Shown here piece after piece: positions 18,184 to 27,687 of a stretch of 64,000 nucleotides of DNA. Origin of the DNA: Clostridium_AD sp050717515 (GTDB lineage: Bacteria; Bacillota; Clostridia; Clostridiales; Clostridiaceae); contig NZ_JBOITL010000022.1 of assembly GCF_050717515.1 (NCBI RefSeq), positions 1 through 64,000 of the forward strand, in the 5' to 3' direction. The first letter of the stretch is position 1; each line of letters opens with the position of its first letter. Both the position numbers and the translations under genes were made by a program. The notes beneath the pieces are model-generated. The model was not told the DNA's origin, did no database searches, and saw only the letters and a list, made by a program, of their open reading frames with translations.

Positions 18184-18685
18184 ACTTATCCCTCCAAACT
18201 TTTTTAAATTGTTCCCTAGCTCTAAAGAGATAGGTTTTAACTGTATTTTCATTTATATCTAAGAGTTCCGCTATTTCCTTATAAGACAAGCCCATGTCGT
18301 ATTTAAAAAATAACAGATTTTTATGAATATCACTAATGGAATTTAGAATCACAAGAATTTCTTCTTTTTTTTCTAGATCCAATATGAAATCTTCAACTAA
18401 CTTACTATCTGTTAGGCTCTCTTTAAAAATTTCTTCATCAATACTCAGATGAACATTTCTGCTATTTCTTCTACACAAATCATAATATTTATTGGTAGCT
18501 ACCTTAAAAAGCCATGAGGATAACTTATCTGCCTGTATACCATCAATGTACTTTAGTGCTTTATAGAAGGTGTCTTGGACTATGTCTTCAGCATTGACTT
18601 GGCTACATCCAAGTTTAATCAAATACTTATGTATGAGCTTCATCTTTTTGTCGAACATCTCATTGATTAATTCATTGCTCATCAT
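18173..18685 (-). CDS. ECF sigma factor (sigma-70 family)
   Basis: A 170-aa ECF sigma factor. Region 2 includes NAEDIVQDTFYKALKYID, and region 4 includes LSYKEIAELLDINENTVKTYLFRAR. It heads a three-gene operon with its anti-sigma factor and a permease-like protein. Two adjacent ATG codons (18685 and 18682) follow AAGGGGG; the second has the better spacing, so the true protein may be one residue shorter. The pair is separate from the ECF module at 13.5-15.4 kb, and the two sigma proteins differ clearly. Confidence 0.92.
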   Translation of the reverse strand: MMSNELINEMFDKKMKLIHKYLIKLGCSQVNAEDIVQDTFYKALKYIDGIQADKLSSWLFKVATNKYYDLCRRNSRNVHLSIDEEIFKESLTDSKLVEDFILDLEKKEEILVILNSISDIHKNLLFFKYDMGLSYKEIAELLDINENTVKTYLFRAREQFKKVWRDKYEK

Positions 18686-18792
18686 ATCCCCCTTCCATAA
18701 AGCAAGTTATTTAGTAGTTTTAGTTTTGAAGTACTTCTGTTATTATGACGTTTCAAATATAAATATGTATACATTTATTTTACACTAAATAA

Positions 18793-18831
18793 TAAATCCA
18801 CCAAACATTTAACTATTTGGTGGATTTTTAT
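18793..18831 (-). terminator. Terminator of the msmX-type/CdaR operon
   Basis: AAATCCACCAAA pairs with TTTGGTGGATTT around a 10-nt loop, with A/T runs on both sides. It lies downstream of the CdaR-type gene on the minus strand. Confidence 0.85.
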
Positions 18832-18908
18832 CATATAATATTTACTTAATAAATTAATTTTCAAATAGTAAAACGCACTGTGCATTTTTGAAATAAGTTC
18901 TTACCCAC

Positions 18909-19856
18909 CTATTCCTTATTTTCTTTCCATATCAAAAAACCTATAAGAAACACAGATGCATCTTTAAAGTTTCTGATATCAAAATTTGTTTCTTTCTTAA
19001 TCTTGTCTAATCTATAGATAAGAGTATTCCTATGAACATATAGTTTCCTAGCGGCATCACTGATATTAAGACCACAATTTACAAATTGCTCAATAGTTAC
19101 TATCATTTCACTATCCATAGCATCGAATTTGTCTTTGAGCATCCCTAGCAATTCCTGCTTAATTTTAATGTCTACATTATATACAATTTTTTCAAATAGC
19201 ATTTTATTGTAACTAAATGTATGGTCTTTTATATCAAATTTTTTTCCTAGTTCCATACATTGCACAGAATCAGTATAAGCTTTTTTAAGACCTTTTATAT
19301 CATAAGATCTATCTGCATAACTTACATAACATTTACAATACAAATCTGATGAGATAGATTCCTTTATACTTTCTGTGTGGTCCTCGACTTCATCAAAATC
19401 ACCAATTACAATTATACTATCATTATACATTAAACTTACAACTGGCTCACTATCATATATTTGCTTTATTATATTAAGAGATTCATACTTACTTCCATCT
19501 ACGCTTATTAATAGGATATAACACCCATTTTTAAGAAAAGGTAAATTGTGATTAATATTATCAATCGAAATTTCTCTATTTTCTAAAATATCTATTACCG
19601 CTTGTTCTTTAGTTGAAAAATGCTCTGTATATTTGTTTTCGATAATATATTGAAGTAAAGATGTACAATTTTCATACTTCTTTTCTAAACTTATTATGCC
19701 TTTAACAGCTCCAAGCATAATAGTAAAGTTGGTTGTATGTGAATTTTTAATATCTAAGTCACTAATATATAGTGCAATACCATCTTCTGTAACTACATTA
19801 AATGGTATGTTTGAAGAATGACTTAAATCCTTCAAGAATTCTGTAAAATTGTACAT
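18909..19856 (-). CDS. CdaR/PucR-family transcriptional regulator
   Basis: A 315-aa regulator. The C-terminus has the PucR/CdaR helix-turn-helix (LNISDAARKLYVHRNTLIYRLDKI, about 265-290). The central part looks like the GGDEF-related domain of this family. It lies 13 bp after an MsmX-type ABC ATPase gene on the same strand, so the two are co-transcribed. The usual role is activation of genes for sugar acids or other carbon sources. Control of carbohydrate-uptake genes is plausible here but not shown. Confidence 0.85.
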   Translation of the reverse strand: MYNFTEFLKDLSHSSNIPFNVVTEDGIALYISDLDIKNSHTTNFTIMLGAVKGIISLEKKYENCTSLLQYIIENKYTEHFSTKEQAVIDILENREISIDNINHNLPFLKNGCYILLISVDGSKYESLNIIKQIYDSEPVVSLMYNDSIIVIGDFDEVEDHTESIKESISSDLYCKCYVSYADRSYDIKGLKKAYTDSVQCMELGKKFDIKDHTFSYNKMLFEKIVYNVDIKIKQELLGMLKDKFDAMDSEMIVTIEQFVNCGLNISDAARKLYVHRNTLIYRLDKIKKETNFDIRNFKDASVFLIGFLIWKENKE

Positions 19857-19869
19857 ATTGAATTTCCCC

Positions 19870-20979
19870 CTATATTATTGTGTTTTCAGTTTCTTTATCA
19901 AAGACATGAATTTTATTTGTATCTAAAGCGATTTTAATTTTATCTCCAACTTTAGCTAACGACGAACCATTAACTCTAGCTACGATACTAGTATCTCCTT
20001 TTGATAAATAAATATTAGTCTCTGCTCCCATAAGCTCTGTAACCTCAACTTTTGCTTCTATAACTGAATTTTTATTTTTTTCAATAAAATCAACGCCATC
20101 ATCAATATCCTCTGGTCTAATACCCATTACAACAGTTTTTCCTATGAAGGATTTTTCTTTTAAAATTTGAGCTTTACCCTTTGGTAGTATTATAATTTCA
20201 TTATTAAAAGATAACACTACTTCACCCTTTTGCTCTAAAACCATAGCTTCCATAAAATTCATTTGAGGACTTCCTATAAATCCAGCAACAAACATATTAA
20301 CTGGGTGCTCATATATGTTATGAGGAGTATCTACTTGTTGGGCGAGTCCATCTTTCATTACAACTATTCTTGTTCCCATAGTCATAGCTTCTGTTTGATC
20401 ATGAGTTACATATATAAAAGTTGTTTGAAGTTTATGATGAAGTTTTGCTATTTCTGTTCTCATCTGAACTCTAAGTTTAGCATCTAAATTTGATAGTGGC
20501 TCGTCCATTAAGAATACCTTTGGATTTCTTACTATAGCTCTTCCAAGTGCTACCCTTTGCCTTTGTCCACCTGATAATGCCTTTGGTTTTCTATCAAGTA
20601 AATGTTCTATATCAAGTGTTTTAGCTACATCAGTGACCTTTTGTTTTATTTCATCTTTTGGCATTTTTCTTAGTTTTAGTCCAAATGCCATATTGTCATA
20701 TACAGACATATGAGGATACAATGCATAGTTTTGAAAAACCATAGCAATATCTCTGTCCTTAGGTGCCATATCATTTACGAGTTTATCACCAATATATATT
20801 TCACCTTGTGATATTTCTTCAAGACCTGCTATCATTCTTAAAGTTGTTGATTTACCACAACCTGATGGTCCTACAAAAACTATAAATTCTTTATCTTCTA
20901 TTTCAAGATTAAAATCCTTAACCGCTGTTACATTTCCAGTATAAACCTTGTATAAGTGCCTTAATGATAAATTTGACAT
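19870..20979 (-). CDS. Multi-sugar ABC transporter ATPase (MsmX/UgpC type)
   Basis: A 369-aa ATPase that energises carbohydrate importers of the CUT1 class. It has Walker A (GPSGCGKST), NYALYPHMSVYDNMAFGLK, the signature LSGGQRQRVALGRAIVR, Walker B FLMDEPLSNLDAKLR, the H-loop THDQTEAM and a C-terminal regulatory OB-fold (about 240-360, with GIRPEDI). No sugar-binding protein or permease is encoded nearby. It is therefore probably a shared ATPase serving several importers elsewhere, as MsmX does in Bacillus. It is co-transcribed with the CdaR-type gene. Confidence 0.93.
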   Translation of the reverse strand: MSNLSLRHLYKVYTGNVTAVKDFNLEIEDKEFIVFVGPSGCGKSTTLRMIAGLEEISQGEIYIGDKLVNDMAPKDRDIAMVFQNYALYPHMSVYDNMAFGLKLRKMPKDEIKQKVTDVAKTLDIEHLLDRKPKALSGGQRQRVALGRAIVRNPKVFLMDEPLSNLDAKLRVQMRTEIAKLHHKLQTTFIYVTHDQTEAMTMGTRIVVMKDGLAQQVDTPHNIYEHPVNMFVAGFIGSPQMNFMEAMVLEQKGEVVLSFNNEIIILPKGKAQILKEKSFIGKTVVMGIRPEDIDDGVDFIEKNKNSVIEAKVEVTELMGAETNIYLSKGDTSIVARVNGSSLAKVGDKIKIALDTNKIHVFDKETENTII

Positions 20980-21116
20980 AATATATTCCTCCTACATTTA
21001 TATTCTATATGTTTTTCTATATATACATATTGTAAACCTTTAAACCACAATTATCTATTTGCAAAACCCCCAAAAGTGGTAAAGCTAATTTGTAGAAAGA
21101 CACAAATGCCCTTATT

Positions 21117-22046
21117 TTAAATCTCAAAATTTTTCCCTTGATATAAATCTAATTCCTTTAATTTATTATCTATGGAATTTAAGACTTCCCATTTTTTCAA
21201 ACTCCACATAGGCCCTATTAGCAGCTCCCTTGGTGCATCCCCTGTTAATCTATGAATAACCATGTTAGGTGGAAGCATAGCTATTGATCTGGTAATTATA
21301 TCTATGTACTCATCTTTTTCCAAAAACTTAAGCTTTCCACCGTTGTATAACTCAACCATTGGTGTATTTTCCACTAGATATAGTAAATGCATTTTAATGC
21401 CCTTTATATCTTTGCATGCCACATAGTCTATTGTTTTTAACATATCCTCTGCAGTCTCTCCAGGTAAGCCAAAAATAGTATGAACCACCACATCAATATT
21501 TCTTTTATTGAGCCCTTTTAGAGCCTCTTCAAATTTGGATAATTTATATCCTCTATTAATAATTTCCGCACTTTCATCATTACAGGTCTGAAGTCCTAAT
21601 TCTACCCAGGTGTATACACTGCGCGAATATTCTTCTATAAGATCTAATACATCTTCGCCTAAGCAATCAGGTCTAGTAGCTATAGCAAGTGCCACTACCC
21701 CCTCTTGTGATATTGCTTCCTCATACTTTTCTCTTAATACTTCTATAGAACCATAGGTATTGGTATAGGCCTGAAAATAAGCAATATACTTTCCTGTTTT
21801 CCATTTTTTGCTCATCATATTAACTATATCTTCAAATTGGCTTGTGATAGAAAATCTCCTATCCCCACCAAAATCTCCTGAACCCCGCTCGCTACAAAAC
21901 AAACATCCTCCACTGCTAATAGTTCCATCTCTATTAGGACAAGAAAATCCAGCGTCCAAAGCAATCTTAAAAACCTTATCACCGAACTTCTCCCTTAAAA
22001 AATAATTCAAACTGTGATATCTTTTGTCACCCCATGTTTTCTGCAT
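21117..22046 (-). CDS. Radical SAM protein, YtqA/TIGR01212 family
   Basis: A 309-aa radical SAM protein of unknown substrate. Cysteines at about 36, 48 and 51 (SCPNRDG...GCLFC) form the iron-sulfur site with the wider spacing typical of the YtqA/Elp3-like group. A partial TIM barrel follows, with ATRPDCL and the YTWVELGLQT segment. I choose ATG at 22046, preceded by AAGGG with 8-nt spacing, over an in-frame GTG at 22055 that overlaps this site. A role in nucleic acid or sulfur modification is often proposed but not established. Confidence 0.88.
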   Translation of the reverse strand: MQKTWGDKRYHSLNYFLREKFGDKVFKIALDAGFSCPNRDGTISSGGCLFCSERGSGDFGGDRRFSITSQFEDIVNMMSKKWKTGKYIAYFQAYTNTYGSIEVLREKYEEAISQEGVVALAIATRPDCLGEDVLDLIEEYSRSVYTWVELGLQTCNDESAEIINRGYKLSKFEEALKGLNKRNIDVVVHTIFGLPGETAEDMLKTIDYVACKDIKGIKMHLLYLVENTPMVELYNGGKLKFLEKDEYIDIITRSIAMLPPNMVIHRLTGDAPRELLIGPMWSLKKWEVLNSIDNKLKELDLYQGKNFEI

Positions 22047-22076
22047 TAATCTCACCCTTTCTCTATTACATAATCA

Positions 22077-22112
22077 AATAAAATAACTAATCATTAGATT
22101 AGTTATTTTATT
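22077..22112 (-). terminator. Terminator of the lipoprotein gene
   Basis: AATAAAATAACTAAT pairs with ATTAGTTATTTTATT around a short loop, just after the lipoprotein stop codon on the minus strand. Confidence 0.8.
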
Positions 22113-22158
22113 AAAGACTATGCTAATTATACCTTATAGCCTATAAAGAATGTATTAA

Positions 22159-23244
22159 TTATAATTTATCTAATGTAAAGTCCTTTAAATCTAATTTCCA
22201 TTTGCCAATAATGTCTGTTTCTGAACTATTAACATTTGATTTAGGAATTACTTCATATATCATAGTATCCTCACCAAAAGAAGAAAATACTATTTGTACT
22301 TTTTCTATAGGATAATCTTTTTCAAAATTAACAGGAATCATATCTCCGCTATCTACTTTATAAACCCTAATATATTTTCCCAGGTTTTCCTTAGTATATT
22401 GTACAAGCAGAAACTTTTCATCTAAGGAAAATGTCATAAACTCCACTTTGCAATTGACAAGCAAATCTACAGGAATTAGCTCCTTTCCAATCGGTTTCTC
22501 CTTAGCTATTACATCAGATCCTCCACCTTGCGTGGACTGACTCCCTGATTTTCCAGCATCTCCTTGGACCGATAGAGATTCATCAATATTAACAATACCA
22601 ATAAAGGAATTTTTGTTATAGGTACTAACTGCAAGTTTTTCTCCTTCATAGCTAAAATTTATTGAACTGAATTCTTTTAAAGGCACCATTATTTTATACA
22701 ACTGTGCTATATCTTCCTGTGAATATACATATTTAGGAAACCCAGCTACATCAATAATCAAATTGGTCTTTACATTTTTTTTATCTCTAAATCTAATACC
22801 TATTCCTTCAACAAAAGCTTCCTTTTGCGGCATGCTATTAACTTCACTTATTCTGTATTCTGCACCATCTTTAACAACTTTAATAGAATATTCATCCAAG
22901 CTACACATTGAACTAACCATAGAGGTTCTTGTAACTCTGACCTTAAAAACTCCAGTTCTACCGACTTCATTGCTTTCTGTAACTTTATAACCCTTTATCT
23001 TGGTATCACTAAGGGGCATACTTGAAATTTTTTTAAATAACTCCTTAGTATATAACTTCTTACCATTTTCGTAATCTTCCTTCATTATAAAATTCATATA
23101 ATTCTGGACTACATTAGCTGCGGATTTAATCTCAAAAGCATTTACTTTTGGCTTTTCTTCACTCTCTTTTTTTGAACATCCTGTAAAAGACAAAACATAA
23201 AATACTATTAATAAACAACTTAAAATCTTTTTCAATATTTTCAC
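22159..23244 (-). CDS. Lipoprotein of unknown function
   Basis: A 361-aa protein with a lipoprotein signal peptide: basic start MKILKK, hydrophobic core, and lipobox LSFTGC with the lipidated Cys at about 23. It is anchored on the outer face of the membrane. Residues about 40-130 look like an NTF2-like or DUF-type module (NVVQNYMNFIMKEDYENGKKL). The middle has a Ser/Gly/Gln-rich linker, followed by a beta-rich region. I do not recognise a family for the whole protein. GAGGAG precedes the ATG, and the gene is monocistronic. Confidence 0.8.
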   Translation of the reverse strand: MKILKKILSCLLIVFYVLSFTGCSKKESEEKPKVNAFEIKSAANVVQNYMNFIMKEDYENGKKLYTKELFKKISSMPLSDTKIKGYKVTESNEVGRTGVFKVRVTRTSMVSSMCSLDEYSIKVVKDGAEYRISEVNSMPQKEAFVEGIGIRFRDKKNVKTNLIIDVAGFPKYVYSQEDIAQLYKIMVPLKEFSSINFSYEGEKLAVSTYNKNSFIGIVNIDESLSVQGDAGKSGSQSTQGGGSDVIAKEKPIGKELIPVDLLVNCKVEFMTFSLDEKFLLVQYTKENLGKYIRVYKVDSGDMIPVNFEKDYPIEKVQIVFSSFGEDTMIYEVIPKSNVNSSETDIIGKWKLDLKDFTLDKL

Positions 23245-23464
23245 TCCTCTTTAATTCAACTTTGCTTCAATGATAGATCATATAATTGCTCTTATTTTTT
23301 AACTTTACAAAGTTAAATTCATTATGCTAATTATAGTTTCCCACTAAATAAAATTTTAATTTATAAAATCATTATTTTTTATTAATTAATATACATATAT
23401 TTATAAAGACAAGCATCTTTCTTGTATATAATTCACAATTTAATAATTTTATGGAGGAGATATT

Positions 23465-24538
23465 TTGAAAAAAAACATCCGTTCAATATTTCAAACTACA
23501 GCTGTGTTTATAGGCACAATAGTTGGTGCTGGACTTGCTTCCGGCCAAGAGATAACTCAATTTTTTAGTACTTATGGATATATAAGCTTTTGGGGAATTC
23601 TCATATGCGGTTTAATCTATATCTTAATTAGTTCAATTATAATTTCTATAAGTATAAAACATAAATTAAGTTCCTATACTGAACTTATAACTCTTGTAAG
23701 CCCAGGTTTTTTTGGTGTAATTACAGATATTTTTACCAGTTTCTTTTTAATTAGCGGTGCTGCCATAATTTTAGCTGGAAGCGGTGCACTTGTTCATCAG
23801 TATTTTGGTATCTCAAAATGGGTAGGAATTTTACTTATGTCTATAATTTCTTTATACACACTGCTTAAGGATACCAAAGGCCTAATAACTATAAATTCAT
23901 TTATAGTGCCTGTTCTTACCACAATTATTATAACTATATTCGTTTTATATTTAGTGTTCTACAAAGATATGGTAAGTGCTTCCTATATAAAACAAATTCC
24001 TTCTTATAAAATTAATATGATCCCTGCTCAATGGTTTTTTTCAACCTTACTCTATGCTGGTTTTAATATGCTATGCTGTAGTGGGGTACTAGTCCCACTA
24101 AGTCAGGAAATGAAACATAAACGTATTCTTATTCCCGGAGTTATTATAGGCGCTTTAGGTTTAACCATATTATGCTATTTGATAAATATAATGCTTTTAT
24201 TAAATATACCTCAAATTTTCAAATACGATATTCCACTACTATATATAACAAACCGTTTTGGTGTATTAATGCAAATACTTCTACTTTGCGTAATTTGGTT
24301 TGAGATGTTTTCCACTGAAGTTTCTGATATTTATAGTGTAGGCAAAACTCTAGAGAAAAAGTTTAATATCTCTTATAAAAAAGCTGTATTTTTAATACTT
24401 ATCGTAGCTTTACCTATTTCTCAAATTGGCTTTAAAAATTTGATTAAGGTCCTTTATCCCGGTTTTGGTGCAATAAGTCTTATTTTCTTAATTCAATGTA
24501 TTATATTTTATATGAAAACCACTAAAAAACAGAATTGA
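23465..24538 (+). CDS. YkvI-family membrane transporter
   Basis: A 357-aa integral membrane protein with about ten helices. The N-terminal GTIVGAGLASGQEITQFF matches the LeuT-fold (APC) substrate-binding first helix typical of the YkvI/COG3949 family. Members are secondary transporters of unproven substrate, possibly amino acids or related solutes. The start is TTG, preceded by a strong GGAGGAG site. It precedes a radical SAM gene on the same strand by 150 bp and may be transcribed alone. Confidence 0.88.
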   Translation: MKKNIRSIFQTTAVFIGTIVGAGLASGQEITQFFSTYGYISFWGILICGLIYILISSIIISISIKHKLSSYTELITLVSPGFFGVITDIFTSFFLISGAAIILAGSGALVHQYFGISKWVGILLMSIISLYTLLKDTKGLITINSFIVPVLTTIIITIFVLYLVFYKDMVSASYIKQIPSYKINMIPAQWFFSTLLYAGFNMLCCSGVLVPLSQEMKHKRILIPGVIIGALGLTILCYLINIMLLLNIPQIFKYDIPLLYITNRFGVLMQILLLCVIWFEMFSTEVSDIYSVGKTLEKKFNISYKKAVFLILIVALPISQIGFKNLIKVLYPGFGAISLIFLIQCIIFYMKTTKKQN

Positions 24539-24688
24539 CATTATATATATCCAATTGTACAATTCTTATATATTCTAAGATGCATGAAACTGAATAACAA
24601 ATGAAAGATGCTCACTATGCTTAATACGCTGATTTGCTATTTATTTAAATGCACCTATAAATTAAACTTATAGTGCAAGGAGATTAAA

Positions 24689-25621
24689 ATGATTAATAAA
24701 TGTACAGAAGAATTAAATAATTCCAGTTTTTTAAGTCTGCTAGAAAAATGCACTTTATGTCCTAGAAAATGCTCTGTTAATAGATTAGATGGAGAATTAG
24801 GCTTTTGTAACGCTTCTGAGGATGTTAAAATAGCTAAAGTTAGCTTACATCAATGGGAAGAACCCTGTATTTCTGGTACATTTGGTTCTGGAACTGTATT
24901 TTTTTCCAATTGCAATCTAAAATGTGTATTCTGTCAGAATCATACCATAAGTCAGGAATGTACTGGTAAAACAGTATCAATAGATAACCTTAGTGAAATC
25001 TTTTTAGAGCAACAAATGCTGGGTGCCCACAATATAAATTTAGTTACGCCAACCCACTATGTGCCACAGATAATAGAAGCACTAAAAATTGCTAAAGCAA
25101 GGGGTCTTAACATTCCAATTCTCTATAATTCAAATGCATATGAAAGTATAGATACAATTAAAGCCTTAAGTGGTTTTATTGATGTTTATTTACCAGACTT
25201 AAAATATTATAAAGATAAATATGCACTTAAATATTCAAATGCTCCTAATTATTTTAACACAGCTAGCCAGATTATCACTGAAATGATTTCCCAAGTAGGC
25301 GAAGTTAAATTTGATGATGCAGGACTAATTCAAAAGGGAGTAATAATTAGACACCTAATGCTACCAGGCTTATTATTTGATTCTAAAAAAGTAATAGATT
25401 TTATATATTCTACCTTTAATGATTCAGTGTATATCAGCTTAATGAATCAATATATCCCTATGCATAAGGCGAATAAATATCCTGAAATAAACAAGCCCTT
25501 AAACCCTAATCATTATGATACTCTAATTGACTACTGCATAAACCTAGGTATAACTAAATGCTTCATTCAAGAAAGTGGAACTGCATCTATTGACTTTGTA
25601 CCTGACTTTGATTTAAGTTAA
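24689..25621 (+). CDS. Radical SAM protein, PflX/COG1313 family
   Basis: A 310-aa protein of the pyruvate-formate-lyase-activase-like group. The CxxxCxxC site is at Cys 75, 79 and 82 (SNCNLKCVFCQNH). An extra N-terminal Cys set (21, 24, 28, 40: CTLCPRKC...GFC) is typical of COG1313 and could hold a second cluster. The family resembles glycyl-radical activases, but no glycyl radical enzyme is encoded nearby and the target is unknown. AAGGAG precedes the ATG. Confidence 0.88.
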   Translation: MINKCTEELNNSSFLSLLEKCTLCPRKCSVNRLDGELGFCNASEDVKIAKVSLHQWEEPCISGTFGSGTVFFSNCNLKCVFCQNHTISQECTGKTVSIDNLSEIFLEQQMLGAHNINLVTPTHYVPQIIEALKIAKARGLNIPILYNSNAYESIDTIKALSGFIDVYLPDLKYYKDKYALKYSNAPNYFNTASQIITEMISQVGEVKFDDAGLIQKGVIIRHLMLPGLLFDSKKVIDFIYSTFNDSVYISLMNQYIPMHKANKYPEINKPLNPNHYDTLIDYCINLGITKCFIQESGTASIDFVPDFDLS

Positions 25622-25659
25622 GTATTAATTTTCTTGAAAATAATGATTTTTTATAAGCA

Positions 25660-25693
25660 AAAGGTGTCCATGATTTTAATCATGAACACCTTT
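25660..25693. terminator. Bidirectional terminator
   Basis: AAAGGTGTCCATGATT pairs with AATCATGAACACCTTT with one mismatch. It lies between the convergent radical SAM and chemoreceptor genes. Confidence 0.85.
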
Positions 25694-25700
25694 ATAAAAA

Positions 25701-27500
25701 CTATATTTTATATCTTTTCAATTCATCTTTAAAAGAGCTTGTTATCTTCTTAAATTCAAATATACTGTCAATAAGCTTCTTTATTTCATTTGTATAACTT
25801 CCAACGCTTGCACTTACCTCTTCTGAAGATGCAGAATTTTCTTCTGCAATTGCAGCTAGAGACTCTATTGTTTCATATATACTTGCAATAGATTTTGCTT
25901 CTCTGTCTAAGTCATTTATAGTATTTATCATTGATGTTGAAACTGTTCTAACAGACATTGTAGCTTCATAACTTATATCTCTTACGTCTTCTAGCCCCTT
26001 AGTTTCATTTTGGAGGATATCATACTGGTCACCAATTTTATCAACAAGTATATTTATATCCTTAGCAAATTGTACTAAATTGCTATTAATTTCTTCTACA
26101 GCACTCTTAGACTGTTCTGCCAGTTTTCTAACCTCATCTGCAACCACAGCAAAACCCCTACCTTGTTCACCTGCACGGGCTGCTTCTATAGATGCATTTA
26201 GGGCAAGTAGATTTGTTTGCTCCGCTATTTGAGAAACAATTGATACTATATTGGTAATGTCACGAGCCTTTGTTTCTAGTCTAATACCATTATCCTTAAC
26301 CTCTTGAAATTTCTCTAATGTTCCAAGTATATTTTTGCTCGTACTATCAACACTTTCATAGCTATTATTTATCTTTACAATAGCTTTTTCTAGTTCATCC
26401 TTATTGTCATTTTCATTTTTAACAATATCCTTCAGTGATCTAATATTGTCATTTAAAATTAAGACAGCATTTTCAGTATTCTCTGCTTGACTTACAGAAC
26501 AGCTAGCCATTTGATCAACCACTCCTGATATGTCTTCAGAGGTATTATTCATAGTATGTGAGATTTTATTTATATTTTCAGCGAAAGTATCCATCTCATC
26601 AGTTACACCTTTAAACTCAACAAAATCTGTTCTAAACCCTTTTTTATACTCTTTAAGTTTTTTATATAGCTCTTCATATTCATCTCCAGTAACTATATCT
26701 CCATCTTCAACGTAATTATTGCTATTAATTTGGTCTATAGTTTGTGAAATTAGTTTTGCAGGTCTTCCCATTATAAAAGAGGCAAGGCTTGAAGTAGTTC
26801 CAGAAATTACAGCAAGGACTAATGCCTTTACCATATTATCTAATCCCACTATTGGCATAGCTACTAGTAAAGATATAATAAAAGTAAATGCCCCTACCTT
26901 TCCGGGTATATTCTTAATAAAGCCTAAAGATAACATTTTATTAATTTTATATGTTTTCTTATAATAAATATCCTTTTCAAAGGTAAGCTTTAAACTTAAA
27001 CTATCTGATGTTTTTTCTAATTGTTCAATTTCGATTTTCTCATTAAAGTACTCACAAGTTCCATCTAAAAGACCTAGAAAATAATCAAACATTCCTCTTT
27101 TAGAATTATAAGTAAAGATAGCCTGGCGACTTGAAATAGGTGTTATACCTACTAATGGTGGTTTCGCTCCAGCAAATTTTTTCGTCATTACCACATGTAT
27201 ATCAAATAGCGATTTTAAAAATGAATATACATTTTCAGTATCAAAAAACGCAGGAAAGTCTCTATGAAAAGCTATTAAATTGTCTTTTCCTATGATTCCC
27301 CACAATTTATCAATGGGTATGTTTTGTTTTTTCGATATATTACCAATTACATTCTTAACTTGTCCATCATCTACATTCTCCACTGGTGAAAATATTTTAC
27401 TGGAATTCCACCCCACAGATTCCATAGCACTATCAACTACACTCTCACCATAAAGTTTTCTACAAGTTTTCATCCAAGTCGCTACTACTGTTCCTTTCAT
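25701..27500 (-). CDS. H-NOX methyl-accepting chemotaxis protein (gas sensor)
   Basis: A 599-aa chemoreceptor. Residues 1-185 are a heme nitric oxide/oxygen-binding (H-NOX) domain, with the proximal heme ligand His102, Pro115 and the propionate-binding YxSxR motif at Tyr131/Ser133/Arg135. Trp9, Asn74 and Tyr140, the three distal residues that hold bound O2 in the Thermoanaerobacter protein, are all present at the same numbers. Two membrane helices (about 205-245) follow, then a coiled-coil signalling domain with the hairpin tip IAEQTNLLALNASIEAARAGEQGRGFAVVADEVRKLA. It should feed O2 or NO signals to CheA/CheW, probably for avoiding oxygen. Confidence 0.95.
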   Translation of the reverse strand: MKGTVVATWMKTCRKLYGESVVDSAMESVGWNSSKIFSPVENVDDGQVKNVIGNISKKQNIPIDKLWGIIGKDNLIAFHRDFPAFFDTENVYSFLKSLFDIHVVMTKKFAGAKPPLVGITPISSRQAIFTYNSKRGMFDYFLGLLDGTCEYFNEKIEIEQLEKTSDSLSLKLTFEKDIYYKKTYKINKMLSLGFIKNIPGKVGAFTFIISLLVAMPIVGLDNMVKALVLAVISGTTSSLASFIMGRPAKLISQTIDQINSNNYVEDGDIVTGDEYEELYKKLKEYKKGFRTDFVEFKGVTDEMDTFAENINKISHTMNNTSEDISGVVDQMASCSVSQAENTENAVLILNDNIRSLKDIVKNENDNKDELEKAIVKINNSYESVDSTSKNILGTLEKFQEVKDNGIRLETKARDITNIVSIVSQIAEQTNLLALNASIEAARAGEQGRGFAVVADEVRKLAEQSKSAVEEINSNLVQFAKDINILVDKIGDQYDILQNETKGLEDVRDISYEATMSVRTVSTSMINTINDLDREAKSIASIYETIESLAAIAEENSASSEEVSASVGSYTNEIKKLIDSIFEFKKITSSFKDELKRYKI

Positions 27501-27687
27501 AATGTTAATCCCCCTATTTTGTCTATTGTTAATTTTCTGTTATATAAATTATTAAGTAAGTCTTCTCTTTAATATGCCACTAAGTTCTTCTCCTTAATAC
27601 ACATTATAACCTAATACAAACACTTTGTTAATAATATTTGTCGTTAATTCATGAATTTCATTTTATTTTCTCATGAATTACTGTTAA

